Shown: piece by piece, positions 1 to 10,870 of the stretch | Layout: the number at the start of each line of letters is the position of its first letter | How positions within the stretch are numbered: position 1 is the first letter of the stretch | Assembly (NCBI GenBank): GCA_963971405.1 | Contig: OZ020490.1 | Span: 4,993,897 to 5,057,896 of the forward strand | Direction: 5' to 3' | DNA: 64,000 nt | Origin: Psococerastis gibbosa | Taxonomy: Eukaryota > Arthropoda > Insecta > Psocodea > Psocidae | Notes under the pieces: model-generated | What the model was told of the DNA's origin: nothing | Database searches by the model: none | Seen by the model: only the letters and a program-made list of their open reading frames with translations | Made by a program: the position numbers and the translations under genes

Positions 1-41
1 GATCTCGCTGGGTTCATGCTGCAGCCTGTGAACTCACCTCC
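1..41 (-). CDS. Aquaporin A exon 6, cut by window edge (second NPA box)
   Basis: Acceptor ATTACAG is followed by codons for [14 protein letters not shown], the second NPA box with its filter arginine. The window ends inside the exon. The same exon in copy B is 18252-18335. Confidence 0.88.
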
Positions 42-3000
42 CTGTAATTAATAAATATTATTTTAAATAATAGTAATTAATAAGAAGCGTAATAATAGTA
101 ATTTTTGAAGGGCTTTTTATGGACCCAGGCCTACTGTGGCCCATAGGTCCCTTGTCCATTGAAAACGACCCTATGGACTACAGATACATTGTAGTATTAT
201 ATGGTATACATAACACTTATTAACTTTGGTTCAAGAGGTAACCTCCTCGTTATTAACGAAATTAGAGGATATGGAAAAAACTGGACTTGGCGGGATTCTA
301 CGCCTAACCGGGGCGTCGTCTTAACCGCTGGACCACAAGCCCCTACAAGTCCAGTTATCGCCAAATCCTCTACTTATTCTCTAATTGGCATGATTCGTGT
401 TGCTAGACAGGTTAGGCGCCCATTCCACATACGTACAACGTCAATGAAAATTATGAAATTGAAGGACATTTCAATTTTACTCTATGCCATTGTTAAAATT
501 GATCAATGATCAATTGATAATAGAGTAAAATCACAAACAATGAAACAAACAATCTAAAATTAAAAAATGGCGTCATGTGATATGAAAAGTACAACTATTT
601 TAATTGATTTCTCTAAAAAGAAAGCATTTCTGTGCAAAAATTATAATAAGGATTAAATAATAAGGCGACGAAGAAAACAAATACAATTTCAAGAAGCAAA
701 TGCAAACAAATTTCAAAAATTTGGCGCATACGTTTCAATTGAAAATTGTCAATTTTTGAAAAAAACATATGGAATGGCCGCCATCAATGAGAAATTGAAA
801 TGTCCTTCAATTTCATAATTTTCATTGACGTTGTACGTATGTGGAATACCCGCCTTAGCACAACTACACAACTATCTAACCGAACAGGTCTGTGAACTTA
901 CATAATTGCATAAAGGCAATGCTTTATTCAATACATTGTAGTATTATATGGTATATATAACACTGACATCAAATTAACTTTGGTTGAAGTAGTAACCTCC
1001 TCGTTATAAACGTTGTTGTTGTTTCTAACGCCTGCTTTCAGTATTTCTGCTTTAAGCAACCCTGTCAGCCTGGCGGGGGGAGTGAGTCTGTTTGTTAACT
1101 TGAGGCACCCTAAGGGCAGACTCTTTCACCTCGGGGAAAGGGGAGTTGACTAACAGGGTGGACTTCCTGATTATGGTGGATTCCGAACCACTTGGGGAAC
1201 ATGGTAAAGTCACACGATTAAATTGGAGGTGATCAGGACTCGACTTATACTGCCTAAGCGCGTTATCATGTCCCACCAGGTTCCCCTGCCAACGCTGTGC
1301 ACACTACCAAGTTGCCGCAGTTTGAAACATGCTCTGCTCTAATGAAATCAACATGGTAAGGCCGTTGGCATTTTTGGCCGTTATAAACGAAATCCGAGGA
1401 TATGGACTACGGACATTATTTGTATTGTTTCCGTATGAATTTTTGACCATTGGCAAACTGATGTACTTTCTCGATGTCAACAGACACCGGCTACAAGCGA
1501 TAATGAACAAGCCGAGACAAGCTTACCATCGACGCTATGAGACACAGGAAGTAGATTGGAGCCATAACCCTCGTGGGGATAAACGAACTCTTTTGTTTTT
1601 TACTTCGAATTATGGTGATGTGAATTTCGGGGCATACTACGTCCTGGCAATGTGTCAGCGGATTGTGATTATGGTGATAATTATGGTTAGGCGCGACATA
1701 TTCTATTTTATATTCTGTATATATCGCAGGCCCGTACCCAGGATTTAATTTAGGGGGGGGGCAAGAACAATTTTTTTTTATAAATGGTAGGTACATCCGT
1801 AGTGATTTTAGTAGTTTTAGCTAAAATTCTTACATTATTTATTATGTTTTATCAAATTTAGTGGAGGCTCTGGCCCCCTTAGCCCCCCCCCCTCTGGAGT
1901 ATATCGTTGACTCACCCCGGCATACGCCAATGTAGATATGGCAAAGCCGAATTTCAATGAGACAGAATCGTGCGCCCCATTGTTGGGGTCCCATATGGAG
2001 CAGACGACAAGTGAAAGAATGGTGGTCATTATGAATTCATACAGAAATCCCTCGGCTACTGTTATCCGGTTGCTGAGCATAGTTGAGCAGTCGTGGCCAG
2101 TGATGACACCGTGTGTGAGACTCTGTAATTAGAGAATACTATTAACCGGTTAATGAGTGTAGTTGAGCAGTGTGGCCAATGCTAGTATTGTGTGTGAGAC
2201 TCTGTAATAAGAGAATACTATTAACCGGTTAATGAGTGTAGTTGAGCAGTGTGGCCAATGCTAGTATTGTGTGTGAGACTCTGTAATAAGAGAATACTAT
2301 TAACCGGTTAATGAGTGTAGTTGAGCAGTGTGGCCAATGTTAGTATTGTGTGTCATACCCTGTAATAAGAGAAAGATTATGTTTAGTGAGACCGTGCAGC
2401 ATGTAATAAGAGAAACCTTACATTTTGTGAGAGACCCTGCTGCCTGTAATAGGAGAGAACTGTTAAAGAACTGTTATCCGGTTATTGAGTGTAGTTGAGC
2501 AGTCGTGGCCAGTGCTGATCATCCGGTTACTGATTGATATTGAGAAGTCGTGGCCAGTGCTGATATGTGTGAAACCCTGTAATAAGAGAAACCTTACATT
2601 GTGTGAGAGACCCTGCTGCCTGTAATAGGCGAGAACTGTTTTCGGTAATTGAGTGTAGTTGAGCAGTCGTGGCCAGTGTTGATAATCCGGTTACTGATTG
2701 CTGTTGAGAAGTCGTGGCCAGTGCTGATATTGTGTGTGAAACCCTATCATAAGAGAATACTATTAACCGGTTACTGAGCGTAGTTGAGCAGTGTAGCCAA
2801 TGTTGATATTGAGGGTGATACCCTGTAATAAGAGAAACCTTACATTGTGTGAGAGACCCTGCTGCCTGTAATAGGAGAGAACTGTTATCCGGTTACTGAG
2901 TGTAGTTGAGCAGTCGTGGCTAGTGCAGGTCATCCGGTTACTGATTGCTGTTAAGAAGTCGTGGCCAGTGCTGATGTGTGTGAGACCCTGTAATAAGAGA

Positions 3001-3950
3001 AACCTTACATTGTGTGAGAGACCCTGCTGCCTGTAATAGGAGAGAATTGTTTTCGGTTATTGACTGTAGTTGAGCAGTCGTGGCCAGTGCTGATTATCCG
3101 GTTACTGAGTATAGTTAAGAAGTTGTGGCCAGTGCTGATATTGTGTGTGAAACCCTATAATAAGAGAATACTATTAACCGGTTACTGAGCGTAGTTGAGC
3201 AGTGTAGCCAATGCTGATATTGAGGGTGATACCCTGTAATAAGAAAATCATTACATTGTGTGAGGGACCCTGCTGCGTGTAATAAGAAAGAAAAAAAGTC
3301 TTTATTTTCGAAGTGGGCAAAGTTTGGGCCTTTCGGCCCACTCTTACAATTAACCATGAAGTTTTATCAAAATCGGATAATATTACGGAAGTTACAGTGC
3401 TTCCTAAATTCTATATGCATACATACATACATTTATATTTGTACATACTATATGTACATGCATATATACAATTATATATATAACATTTTGAATGGGGGGT
3501 GGGTTTAAACTTCGGGGGTCATGAAAGGAAAAATTGTGAAGATACATATGTTGCAGAAGTCGATTATTGGTCGCCGTCTCAATAGGTAGACGAATCTCCC
3601 TAAAATCCTATGTTTCCTTCGTTATAGGTTCTGATTAATTTCAACTAACCTTTAGAATTCCGTAGCCAAGGGTGGAACCCACAACTTGAGCGACCATATA
3701 GTTTATTGCCATCGGAATGGACAGTTTATTGAGAAAAAGACCACAAACTGTTATGGCTGGGTTTATATGGCCACCACTGTTGTGGCACACTACCTGTAAA
3801 AGAAATTAAAGCAAAAAAAAAGCTATTACTTTCATTATTTCCTGATGAAATGGGCCTAGGTCTACTAATAGTGGCAGGGTTTTGCCTAGGGGGACATGTA
3901 CTGCTTCGACCTTGCTCAAAAACCATAATGGCGCACTTCATAGGATAGAC

Positions 3951-3985
<35 letters not shown>

Positions 3986-6900
3986 GGGAGAAAATGAAAT
4001 CTTCTGTTTCTTAACTTCTTAGGGGCAGACTCCTTCCCCCTCACCAAGAATGGGAGTTGACTGACAGGGAGGACCTCCTGATTATAGTAGATTCTGAACC
4101 ACTTGAAGAACATAGTAAAGTCACACGATTAATTCGGAGGTGACCAGGACTCGACACGCATTTAGATTGGCTGGCAATCACAGCGCGTTGTCTTGTCCCA
4201 CCATGTTCCCCTGCAATGCAGTACCATGTTAGCTGGAGTTTGGAACAAGCTACGTTCTGGTGGATTCATAATGGTATAGCCGTTGGCTTATTGATATTGT
4301 GTCCGTTTGCCATGGGCAATCAGCTTCTCGATGTCAATTCACACCTTGTGATAATGGACAAGCTGAGGCAAGCTTATTATCGTCACAATCGTTATTAGGG
4401 CTGGCTTTGAAAAAAAAAAAAAAAACCGATTTGGTTTTGTAGCGTTGTTGTCGCTTGGCCCGGTGGTTGAAGGATTGGCCGACGGGGTAATTCTCGCCGT
4501 TACCAACAGGCCCATCATGGCGATTTTAATCCCGGGGGTAATATAATGCCATGTCACGTGATGGTATTAATACAATGGGGTTCATTTGTGGCGTCATTTT
4601 GTAGATGGCAGCACCAGTTGCAATGATATCAAAACGTTGATTTTTCCATAAGCCTCAATACTATTTTAAAATGATTTTTAATTACGTATTATTTTAAAGT
4701 GATATTTTTCTATAAATCATGAAGAATATATATATTTAATTATATGCAGCGAAATAAGGTCCAGGCATGGTAAAATATTATAAAAAATATTAAAAGAATT
4801 AATTAGATGCTAAGAGCTTAGTTTTCGCATGCAAACGGCGGCCATTTTGAATAATATGGATATCGTTTTGTCGTCAGCGAACCTAGTGACCAAAACTGTC
4901 CCTACAGAACCTCATTGTTTAAAATAAATGAATTGCAAATTTCTGATTTTTTTAATTCTTTATGTTGGTAATCGTCGCAAGAGTGGTAAGCGCGGAAAAT
5001 TCAAATTGTGTCTATTTAAACAATTCTATTTAAACAATTTTCTTCATTTTTTCTGCCTTAGATTTAGACAAATTATTTATAATCCTTAACATATTAATTC
5101 AAAATTAACACTTGTTTATTTCTAGGGCGATATGTGTTTATATTTGCTATTTATATTAGCTACAGCAGTCATTTCGGTTCTTCAGTATTGGTGTATTGTC
5201 AACATCACAATTAAAAATATTATGAAATTTGCTGTTCATTTATTTTAAACAATTGAATAAACACCATCACGTGACATAGTATTATATTACCCCCGGTATT
5301 ATAATAATACCACATCGCCATGAGCAGGCTGCAGGAACGCCCGATCGCTCATGCGAGTGCGGACAACTGCAGGGCGACGGCCACCTTCTGGTCTGCCCGA
5401 GACTGGGAGAAGCTGTGTCCCAGACGAATCTTTTGGACGCCAACGACAAGGCTATCCAGGCCGCAACGTTTTGGATCAACGTGTCCTAGGCCCGGACACG
5501 TTAAGTAAGTAAGTATCGTCACAATGCGACAGGCGACAACGTGACTTGACCAAGTTCGGCTACCTATTAAGTCATTAATTGTACAATGTAACAGAGTTAT
5601 TTATATATTTCTTTATTCTAGAAGATTGGCTGCCGAAATATCAAATCCTAGTAATGTCCTAACATATTTGTAAATTTTTCTTCATCAAGTGAAAACTTTC
5701 TTTCACTATACTTTATACTACAGTATATCGTAGTTTACCTGAATGGCTATAAATGCGGCAAGTCCAAAAAACAGGCATATTCCCATGTGATTATCCTGTG
5801 TTCTAACGCCCAAACAACCTACAAACATTAATATCCCTGTGCCGGTCATCTGTAAAAAACAAAAAACCTATAGACTAAATACAAATTTTAAGCCACTGTT
5901 TAGTGAAATTAATAATTAATATAAGTCCTATTGTAGCCTATTTTTAACTTTTCAACATTTTATACTTCAAAATTTAATTCACTCTGTACCTTTAAGAAAA
6001 TAATTAAACAATATCTTAGATAACGCTTGAGACTCTCCGGTATGGTAATGGTGATGATAATGGACCCCCTCCCCCCTGCATATATTTTATCCTTTTCCCC
6101 TCTTTTCTCCTTTTTTTTCCTGACATGTCAATAAAGTCGTTTTCATTTCAAATTAGGATAAAACATATGCCCACTATCTCATTACCTATGTACTGTATGT
6201 GATTTTTTATTCTTATTACTAATTTGTGGGATACAGAGTTATATTTTGATTTTTTATTGTGTTAATTGAATTAAATTTTTTTCTTTCGTTCTTTCCTAAT
6301 TATATTTATTATTTAAATTTATTACATATATTGTTTAAAATTTAAATTAAATTAAAATTGCTCTAGATGGCTTTGAGTTCGGAAAAGTTACTATAACAGG
6401 CTGCATTTTGAGATTTCGGCTCATCAGTACGCAATACTATTGAAAAGGGGTAAAATACGATTTATAAGATATTTTAACTGTATATACTAAAAAAGTAAAG
6501 TAAATTCGTGTCGGGGTGGTACTACCCGTGGTACAGGAGTTTTCAGGTTGCATCAACAGCCTCCTGTTTAACCTATCGACAGTCAGGGAAGACTGCCGGG
6601 ACCGCCGGCTTTACATGCCCTCCGACGCATTGTAGTCAGAAGATAAATAATTGTACAACTAGAAAATTTTGGCATTCGGGTGGGACTCGAACCAGTGACC
6701 TTCTGGATGATAGTCCGAGTCGTTACCTCTACGCCATTCTGACTACTACTGTATATACTAATAACCCTTGATTTACTAACTGTTCGAACTGCAAAATGCT
6801 AATTTTTCAGAAGAGCGTTCCAAAGTTCCTACACTTCAGCAGTGGTGTAAATAACTTCTGCTGCCCCCCCCCCCCCCCCGCAAGACCTTTGATGCGCCCT

Positions 6901-9900
6901 ACCCAGTGGCGTAACGATAGGGAAATTTTTTAGATTTTGCAGACGAAGACTTTATTAAGTTATTACTTTTTCTTTAAATAAATAGGCCCAAAATAGCGGC
7001 TTTCTACAAAATCGTTGGGCTTTAAGGCTTTAAGTGGTCACCTTATTCGCTTAGTGAATGTGGCGCCCCTGGACAAACTCTTGATACATTGCGGTTCCAA
7101 TTTTTTTTTTTTTTTAAATTTAATTTTCAATCAAAGAAAGACCTCTCAAATGTGGCAACGATAGAAAAAATGTCAATAAGCCTATAAATCCAAATAATTA
7201 CATTATATACTGTTATTTTTATTTTTAAATGTTTAATTTGTTTCATGCTGTATTTTTTTTTGTTTGAAATATGCATGTTGATTATTTTTTAACCAACTCG
7301 GCGCCCCCAGGCGATATGGCTCTACCTTTTAGGAGGGGGGGGGGGTGCGGAACACGACCCCGGTGACCTGACAGGGATCCGCCATTGAATCAAGGAGCGA
7401 ATTAATCTCGTAATCAAGTATAATGACTTTAGTATTATGATAATACTGTACTAGCTATAGTACTACCGTAACGAAAAGTGAGATGACATAAAGCTGTGTA
7501 CCTCTGTTATAAAATATTTGATGTATTTCGTACAAAGAAGATACCGATCGTCCTCCATTCTAAGTGTTCCTTGTACGGCTCCTGCAAAATTAATTATTAA
7601 TTATTTATAAATTAATTATTAATTATTTATACATTAATTATTAATTAATTAATTATTAAGTAATTATGTTGAAATTCCCCGAAACATGGAAAGTCTCTCC
7701 CCACATCACGATTCTTCTGGCGCTTCTCAATCATATGTGGCAGCCCACCGCGCAGTGGCGTAGGCAGAACTTTTATTAGGCGAGGTTCAGTTTTCTTGCA
7801 ACATCAATATTATAAGTACCTACCACGGAACAATGGCGTAACAATCGATTTTCAAAGGGCGGGGGGTGGTGTTTCATTTGGCACCCCCCCCCCCATTTTC
7901 GTACAAATGTAGAGGAAGAGGTTCTCGCGGACGTTATATTAGGGGGCATTATCTTAATGTCTTAATTTAAAAAAAAAATCTATCATATGAATTTACACCC
8001 CGCTCCCCCCCCCCCCCCGTTGTTCCGCCATAGACTAGCATTAAACATCCAGGGCTAATAAGGGTCTGCTGGAGCTGGATAGAACATACAGTATGTGCAT
8101 CGGGTGATATCCCTGCTCATTACTTTTCTTCATTACAATTTAGAATTTGGGGACTGCTGCTCAGAAAAAATAAATAATTAAATTAATATTGACTTCTCTT
8201 CTTCTATTACTAAGCCAACCTAGCGGAGTTAGGGCTGCCCTCTCTTACACTCAACTAGGAAGACCCGGGACCGCCTGCTTTACATGCCCTCCGAAGCATG
8301 GCCAGAAAATGTAAGTGCAGTGTAAGTACTCGAACCAACAACCTTTCGGGGTTAGTCGAAGTTAGTACCACTACTCTACATGTCTTGTCAGAAAAGGTAA
8401 GTCGTATGTTGTAAGCCACGGGGTTTTAAACCTGAACGTTCTTCTGCCGGGAGCCCTCAGACTGAAGGGTGACGGCAGGGGGGGGGGGCACTGCTCCCTC
8501 CTAAACCATCCTCTACCTCCCCCCCCCCCCTAGAGCCTGCTTTGGGAGCCCTGCCCCCACTTAGAGTTTTAGCGTTGGTACGGCATAACATGCATAGTGT
8601 GATTTGAGAACAATTGTTACCTATTTAAAAATAAAAGAAGAGGGAGAAATAATATTGTGCTTGAAACTAACTAGGCTTAAAAATATTAAAAAGAGCGGTA
8701 AGACGGTAAGACATGTATTTCACTTGTCTTATTTTCTTCATTTGTGAATTAAAAAATGATGAGATTTGTCTTTTGATGAGACTATTACGTAGATATTTAA
8801 CTTATCTATTATAAAATAAGTTATAATATGGTTGCAGACATCAATAATAAGTCTCTACCATATTATAACTTAATTTATAATAGATAAGTTAAATATCGAC
8901 ATAAGCAAAAATCTCATCATTTTTTAATGCACTGTACTAATATTACATCTACATGCTAAGCTATAATCATTCGTTTTCGAAATGACTTTTTAAGGGGGTG
9001 GGAACCTACCTCCTGCCCCCCCCCCTCCCCCTAGGGTTGCCAGATTTACAAAACATAAAAACCGGACAGGGACTGAATGGGTCATTCTATGTTGTCTAAC
9101 TTTTTCTAAAAATAGGTCATTTTATATAGTTTTAAATTTAGTGAATTTTGAGGAATTTTCATCATACTACATAAGTAGCTAGTATATCAGATTTTTAAAT
9201 CTACCGGTATTTCGTTCTATTTTCTAGAAACTTTTTTTTCACACTCGAGCGAAAAACCCGGACAAAGCAATAAGCATGGTCCGGTCAAATATTACCTTTT
9301 TCACTGGTCAGTGGTACAAAAAACCGGACACCTGGCAACCCTCCCCCCCCCCGCCGCCCCTAGCTGAAAACCTGGCGCCACCCTTGTTCAGTCTTCCTGT
9401 CATCCCTTGGATTATATAACATGCAGAAAGCGTTGTTTTTCGTTGCTCATCACTTTGTCAAAGTATGTTAGTTTCTGTTTCGTAACTTTCACTTTAACCT
9501 GCTGTAGTGATGCGCCAAGTTTAGCTAGGTGGTCTGCATTCTCATTTCCAGTCACACCTATGTGACTCGGAATCCACTGAAGTGCAATTGTCCAGCCAAC
9601 AGCAGCCATTTCGTCGAGTAGTCGCCTACATCGGATGGTGCGAGGACAGTCAGTTTCGTTATTGCTGGAGAGGGCGAGGATAGCAGCATGGGAGTTTAAA
9701 GTGAAAACTACACTCTCCTCTGCGAGATCACTAATAAACTGCACATGTGCTAATCAAGTAAAAACTCGTCATGCCACAGCTGCACAGGGCAAGAAGTGGG
9801 AGAGGCTAGTAAAGGACGGGCCAATCAACCGAAACCTCCCCCGCCACGTGTTTGTTGCCTCCTTCAGAGCCCTCACTGGACACGACTACCTAGCTTCACA

Positions 9901-10291
9901 CCTACATAGGATAGGCGTATTCGACTCGTCCTCATGCCCCCTGTGTGGACACCCCTCAATGGTGGCCGATCATCTCTTTGGATGCCCGGGGCTTGCAGAC
10001 GCTCGAGACTCGTCGGTGAACACAGGAGAATATCTCCTCGCTGATCTATACTGGCTTGCGCGACACCAAATGGCAGAGATGCCAAGAGTGGGCATTGGAT
10101 AATAATAATAATGTTTCGTAACTGTCAGCAGGAGCTTCAGCTATAAGCTATTGCACAACCCCTTTGGTGCACCAATCCACTTAGGCTACATGCTATAGTA
10201 TTTCTAATTACTTAGGTCTTAGAGTACCAACTTACGTCTTATCACGCCGCCCTGGCCTGACATTGTGGGTGAATGTGTTAAAGATTTGGAC
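1..10291 (-). CDS. Aquaporin gene, tandem copy A (partial, six coding exons visible)
   Basis: Major intrinsic protein family: a six-helix membrane channel for water and/or small solutes. Coding exons on the minus strand are 10236-10263 (ATG at 10263), 7502-7581, 5739-5849, 3650-3793, 1916-2122 and 1-41. All visible junctions are GT-AG and the phases are the same as in copy B. The protein starts MSGQGGVIR. Exon 4 has the first NPA box ([10 protein letters not shown]), exon 5 carries helix 4 and most of helix 5, and exon 6 begins the second box ([10 protein letters not shown]) before the window edge cuts it. The last exon must lie left of the window. Introns hold SINEs, a LINE insertion with inverted 5' end, nested MITEs and a splice-site minisatellite. 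No stop or frameshift is seen in the visible exons. Subfamily is inferred: the motifs around the second box resemble insect entomoglyceroporins. Confidence 0.88.
268..350 (-). repeat. tRNA-derived SINE fragment (family T2)
   Basis: On the minus strand it reads GGGGCTTGTGGTCCAGCGG then TTAAGACGACGCCCC, a tRNA-like head with A-box-like TGGTCCAGCGG. The same head is at 17988-18040 on the plus strand. Confidence 0.6.
412..858. mobile_element. Fold-back MITE, PIF/Harbinger-like, TTA duplication
   Basis: Inverted arms of about 65 bp start GGCGCCCATTCCAC on the left and end GTGGAATACCCGCC on the right. TTA flanks both ends, consistent with the 3-bp TWA duplication of PIF/Harbinger elements. It shares its terminal motif with elements at 13268, 37108 and 42814. 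Confidence 0.7.
1015..1369 (-). mobile_element. 5S-rRNA-derived SINE
   Basis: The minus-strand head GCCAACGGCCTTACCATGTT matches the 5S gene start (GCCAACGGCCATACCATGTT) found at 51-55 kb. The body has TGTGCACAGCGTTGGCAGG and the tail is a short (CAA)n run. Near full length. Confidence 0.8.
1378..1545 (-). repeat. Dispersed repeat family R copy
   Basis: Shares the core around TCGATGTCAAC with copies at 4300, 21775, 25379, 32185, 36620 and 41215. Class unknown; no Pol III box or coding potential is convincing. Confidence 0.45.
1916..2122 (-). CDS. Aquaporin A exon 5 (helices 4-5)
   Basis: 207 bp (69 codons), phase 0 at both ends, acceptor AATTACAG, donor GTGAGT. It encodes loop C, helix 4 ([20 protein letters not shown]) and most of helix 5 (LKFGFAISTLAYAG). 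It is one codon shorter than in copy B. The minisatellite that begins right at its acceptor is built from copies of this exon's own 5' end. Confidence 0.9.
2123..3290 (-). repeat. Minisatellite of 3' splice site plus exon-5 start, copy A array
   Basis: About 13 imperfect units abut the acceptor of aquaporin A exon 5. The first units are spaced exactly 79 bp (same motif at 2123, 2202, 2281). Read on the minus strand each unit has a T-rich stretch, an acceptor-like TTATTACAG, then a diverged copy of the first ~66 bases of exon 5, including the part encoding TGHDCS and LSNR. Distal units alternate between two subtypes. The end near 3290 passes into a dispersed 3'-end repeat (3297-3355). Confidence 0.85.
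3650..3793 (-). CDS. Aquaporin A exon 4 (first NPA box)
   Basis: 144 bp, phase 0 at both ends, donor GTTAGT. It encodes loop B with the NPA signature ([13 protein letters not shown]) and helix 3 ([20 protein letters not shown]). This is the clearest family signature in copy A. Confidence 0.92.
4004..4287 (-). mobile_element. 5S-rRNA-derived SINE (tail truncated)
   Basis: The 5S-like head ends at 4287 (GCCAACGGCTATACCATTAT on the minus strand), followed by the conserved body. It lacks the tail part seen in longer copies. Confidence 0.72.
4516..5328. mobile_element. MITE with ~50-bp inverted ends, itself holding another MITE
   Basis: The left end has CATGGCGATT, CCCGGGGGTAATATA and CACGTGATGGT; the right end has ACCATCACGTGACAT, TATATTACCCCCGG and ATCGCCATG. 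Related ends occur at 42280-42625 and near 26100-26205. Confidence 0.65.
4578..4916 (+). mobile_element. ~340-bp MITE nested in the MITE at 4516-5328
   Basis: Ends AATGGGGTTC and GAACCTCATT form short inverted repeats. A second copy lies in opposite orientation at 47388-47728, which defines the element's limits. Confidence 0.7.
5739..5849 (-). CDS. Aquaporin A exon 3 (helices 1-2)
   Basis: 111 bp, phase 0 at both ends, acceptor TTACAG and donor GTAAAC. It encodes the rest of helix 1 (MTGTGILMFVGCLG) and helix 2 ([15 protein letters not shown]). The Phe just before the GL pair occupies the helix-2 position of the aromatic/arginine filter. Confidence 0.9.
6505..6755 (-). repeat. tRNA-derived SINE (family T4)
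   Basis: The minus strand has A-box-like TGGCGTAGAGGTAACG and a B box GGTTCGAGTCCC at tRNA-like spacing. The 3' part shares CATGCC and CCGGGAC blocks with family T1. Confidence 0.6.
6900..8050. repeat. hAT-like MITE remnants with G/C runs
   Basis: Repeated CAGTGGCGTA / CAATGGCGTAAC ends at 6904, 7752 and 7832, next to long G or C runs, resemble the hAT-like termini resolved at 31284 and 59503. Exact limits and duplications are not clear here. The part near 6905-7060 is related to 55440-55600. Confidence 0.4.
7502..7581 (-). CDS. Aquaporin A exon 2
   Basis: 80 bp between acceptor GCAG and donor GTACAC. It encodes the cytoplasmic N-terminus running into helix 1 (MEDDRYLLCTKYIKYFITE). It completes the split Arg codon of exon 1 and ends in phase 0. 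It aligns without gaps to copy B exon 2 (22783-22862). Confidence 0.85.
8188..8394 (-). repeat. tRNA-derived SINE (family T1)
   Basis: Minus strand: GACATGTAGAGTAGTGG head, B-box-like GGTTCGAGTACT, body with CATGCTTCGGAGGGCATGTA, and tail GGTTGGCTTAGTAATAGAA. Confidence 0.7.
8749..8932. repeat. Long AT-rich palindrome
   Basis: Inverted arms of about 85 bp (ATTAAAAAATGATGAGATTT on the left, its complement on the right) around a short loop. No terminal duplication recognised; a fold-back element is likely. Confidence 0.6.
9487..10112 (+). mobile_element. LINE insertion with inverted 5' segment (RNase H and C-terminus)
   Basis: Flanked by GTTTCGTAAC at 9477-9486 and 10113-10122; copy B has a single GTTTCGTAAC at 23020-23029 and no insert. 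The minus-strand part (to ~9744) encodes an RNase H end (IALQWIPSHIGVTGNENADH). The plus-strand part (9770-10099) encodes the following C-terminus with zinc-knuckle-like CPLCGHPSMVADHLFGCP. The 3' end is a short (ATA)n tail. The two halves are consecutive pieces of one protein in opposite orientation. Confidence 0.8.
10236..10291 (-). CDS. Aquaporin A exon 1 (5' UTR end plus ATG)
   Basis: Acceptor TTTCAG ends at 10292. The ATG at 10263-10261 encodes MSGQGGVIR plus one base, followed by donor GTAAG at 10235. The acceptor implies at least one more noncoding exon upstream. The matching exon of copy B is 23451-23515. The start was chosen because it is the first ATG in the exon and the reading frame continues through exon 2 in both paralogs. 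Confidence 0.75.
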
Positions 10292-10866
10292 CTGAAACCA
10301 AAATCTGTCGCTAAATTTTAGTAATGAATCATTTTCCTAAAGAAATTTGCCTGTACCGTACCTAAAATGCGCCTGCAAAAATGCAATTATACTTTCTTTA
10401 TGCACACTTCGTATGGTAGTTCATTAACCTGTGAATTGAACTAATGGGTAGACAGGCCCTACTCATTGATTTTTTTGGGGGAGCTAATGAAAATTTTGTG
10501 GGGTTATTTTTCAACAACAAGTGAACTGTCACAACAACCTGTAGAGATTGAATTACTAAATAATTTTTATCATTTTTGCTGTTTATAAAAAACCCACTCA
10601 TTACTGCTGCGTTGTTATTGTTTTGAAAATGAATATTTGACTTACAAAACAGGCAGCCAATAGTAGGCAAGTTTTATAGAAAGTTCAAATACACTCAAGA
10701 TTGTTTATTAATATATTAATTTGATTGGTTAAAACTGGGACGCAAATATTTTGTGACGCGTCTCATGTAAATATCCTAGTTGGAGTCACAGGCTGCCCTA
10801 TACTGATTAGCATTCTATAGTAAATATTTATTCTACATGCCAGACTGCTGTTTATTTCGATTGACA
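10292..10866. other. Upstream flank of aquaporin A; no gene seen
   Basis: 10292-10530 is similar to 23516-23705 upstream of copy B, so it is ancestral to the duplication and may hold a 5' UTR exon or promoter. I see no defined element. The rest is AT-rich without recognisable content. Confidence 0.4.
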
Positions 10867-10870
10867 GGCT

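Larger units (their letters stand above)
4390..5513 (+). mobile_element. 5'-truncated LINE insertion carrying nested MITEs
   Basis: Bounded by a 12-bp duplication and ending in a (TAAG)n tail. The distal part (about 5318-5490) encodes a retrotransposon C-terminus with a zinc-knuckle-like CECGQLQGDGHLLVCP and ANDKAIQAATFWINVS before a stop. A MITE (about 4516-5328) interrupts it. Confidence 0.65.
4296..5580 (+). repeat. Family R repeat split by a 1.1-kb LINE insertion
   Basis: The R repeat is interrupted between 4389 and 5514. TATCGTCACAAT (12 bp) is present at 4378-4389 and again at 5514-5525, a target-site duplication. Copy B (21775-22040) carries the uninterrupted R repeat at the matching intron position, so R predates the gene duplication and the insertion postdates it. 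Confidence 0.75.
1..10291 (-). other. Introns of aquaporin A: contents
   Basis: Intron 5 (42-1915) holds a tRNA-derived SINE, a fold-back MITE (412-858) and a 5S-derived SINE (1015-1369). Intron 4 (2123-3649) is mostly minisatellite. Intron 3 (3794-5738) holds a 5S-derived SINE and a 1.1-kb LINE insertion that itself carries MITEs. Intron 2 (5850-7501) holds a tRNA-derived SINE (6505-6755) and G-tract hAT-like debris (6900-7390). Intron 1 (7582-10235) holds more hAT-like debris (7830-8050), a SINE, a palindrome (8749-8932), a short repeat with G/C runs and a 5'-inverted LINE insertion. I see no further exon in these stretches. Confidence 0.6.

Noticed and set aside
1052-1276. Minus-strand ORF also seen at 27085-27354 and 46406-46648
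   Set aside because: Same SINE body in several copies; similarity between ORFs reflects the repeat, not a gene family.
2123-3290. Possible CRISPR-like array
   Set aside because: Units are contiguous with no unique spacers, lie in a eukaryotic intron, and derive from an exon edge.
7571-7660. Dense TTAATTAT tandem as a possible origin or regulatory site
   Set aside because: Simple AT-rich repeat next to exon 2 of aquaporin A; nothing beyond base composition supports function.
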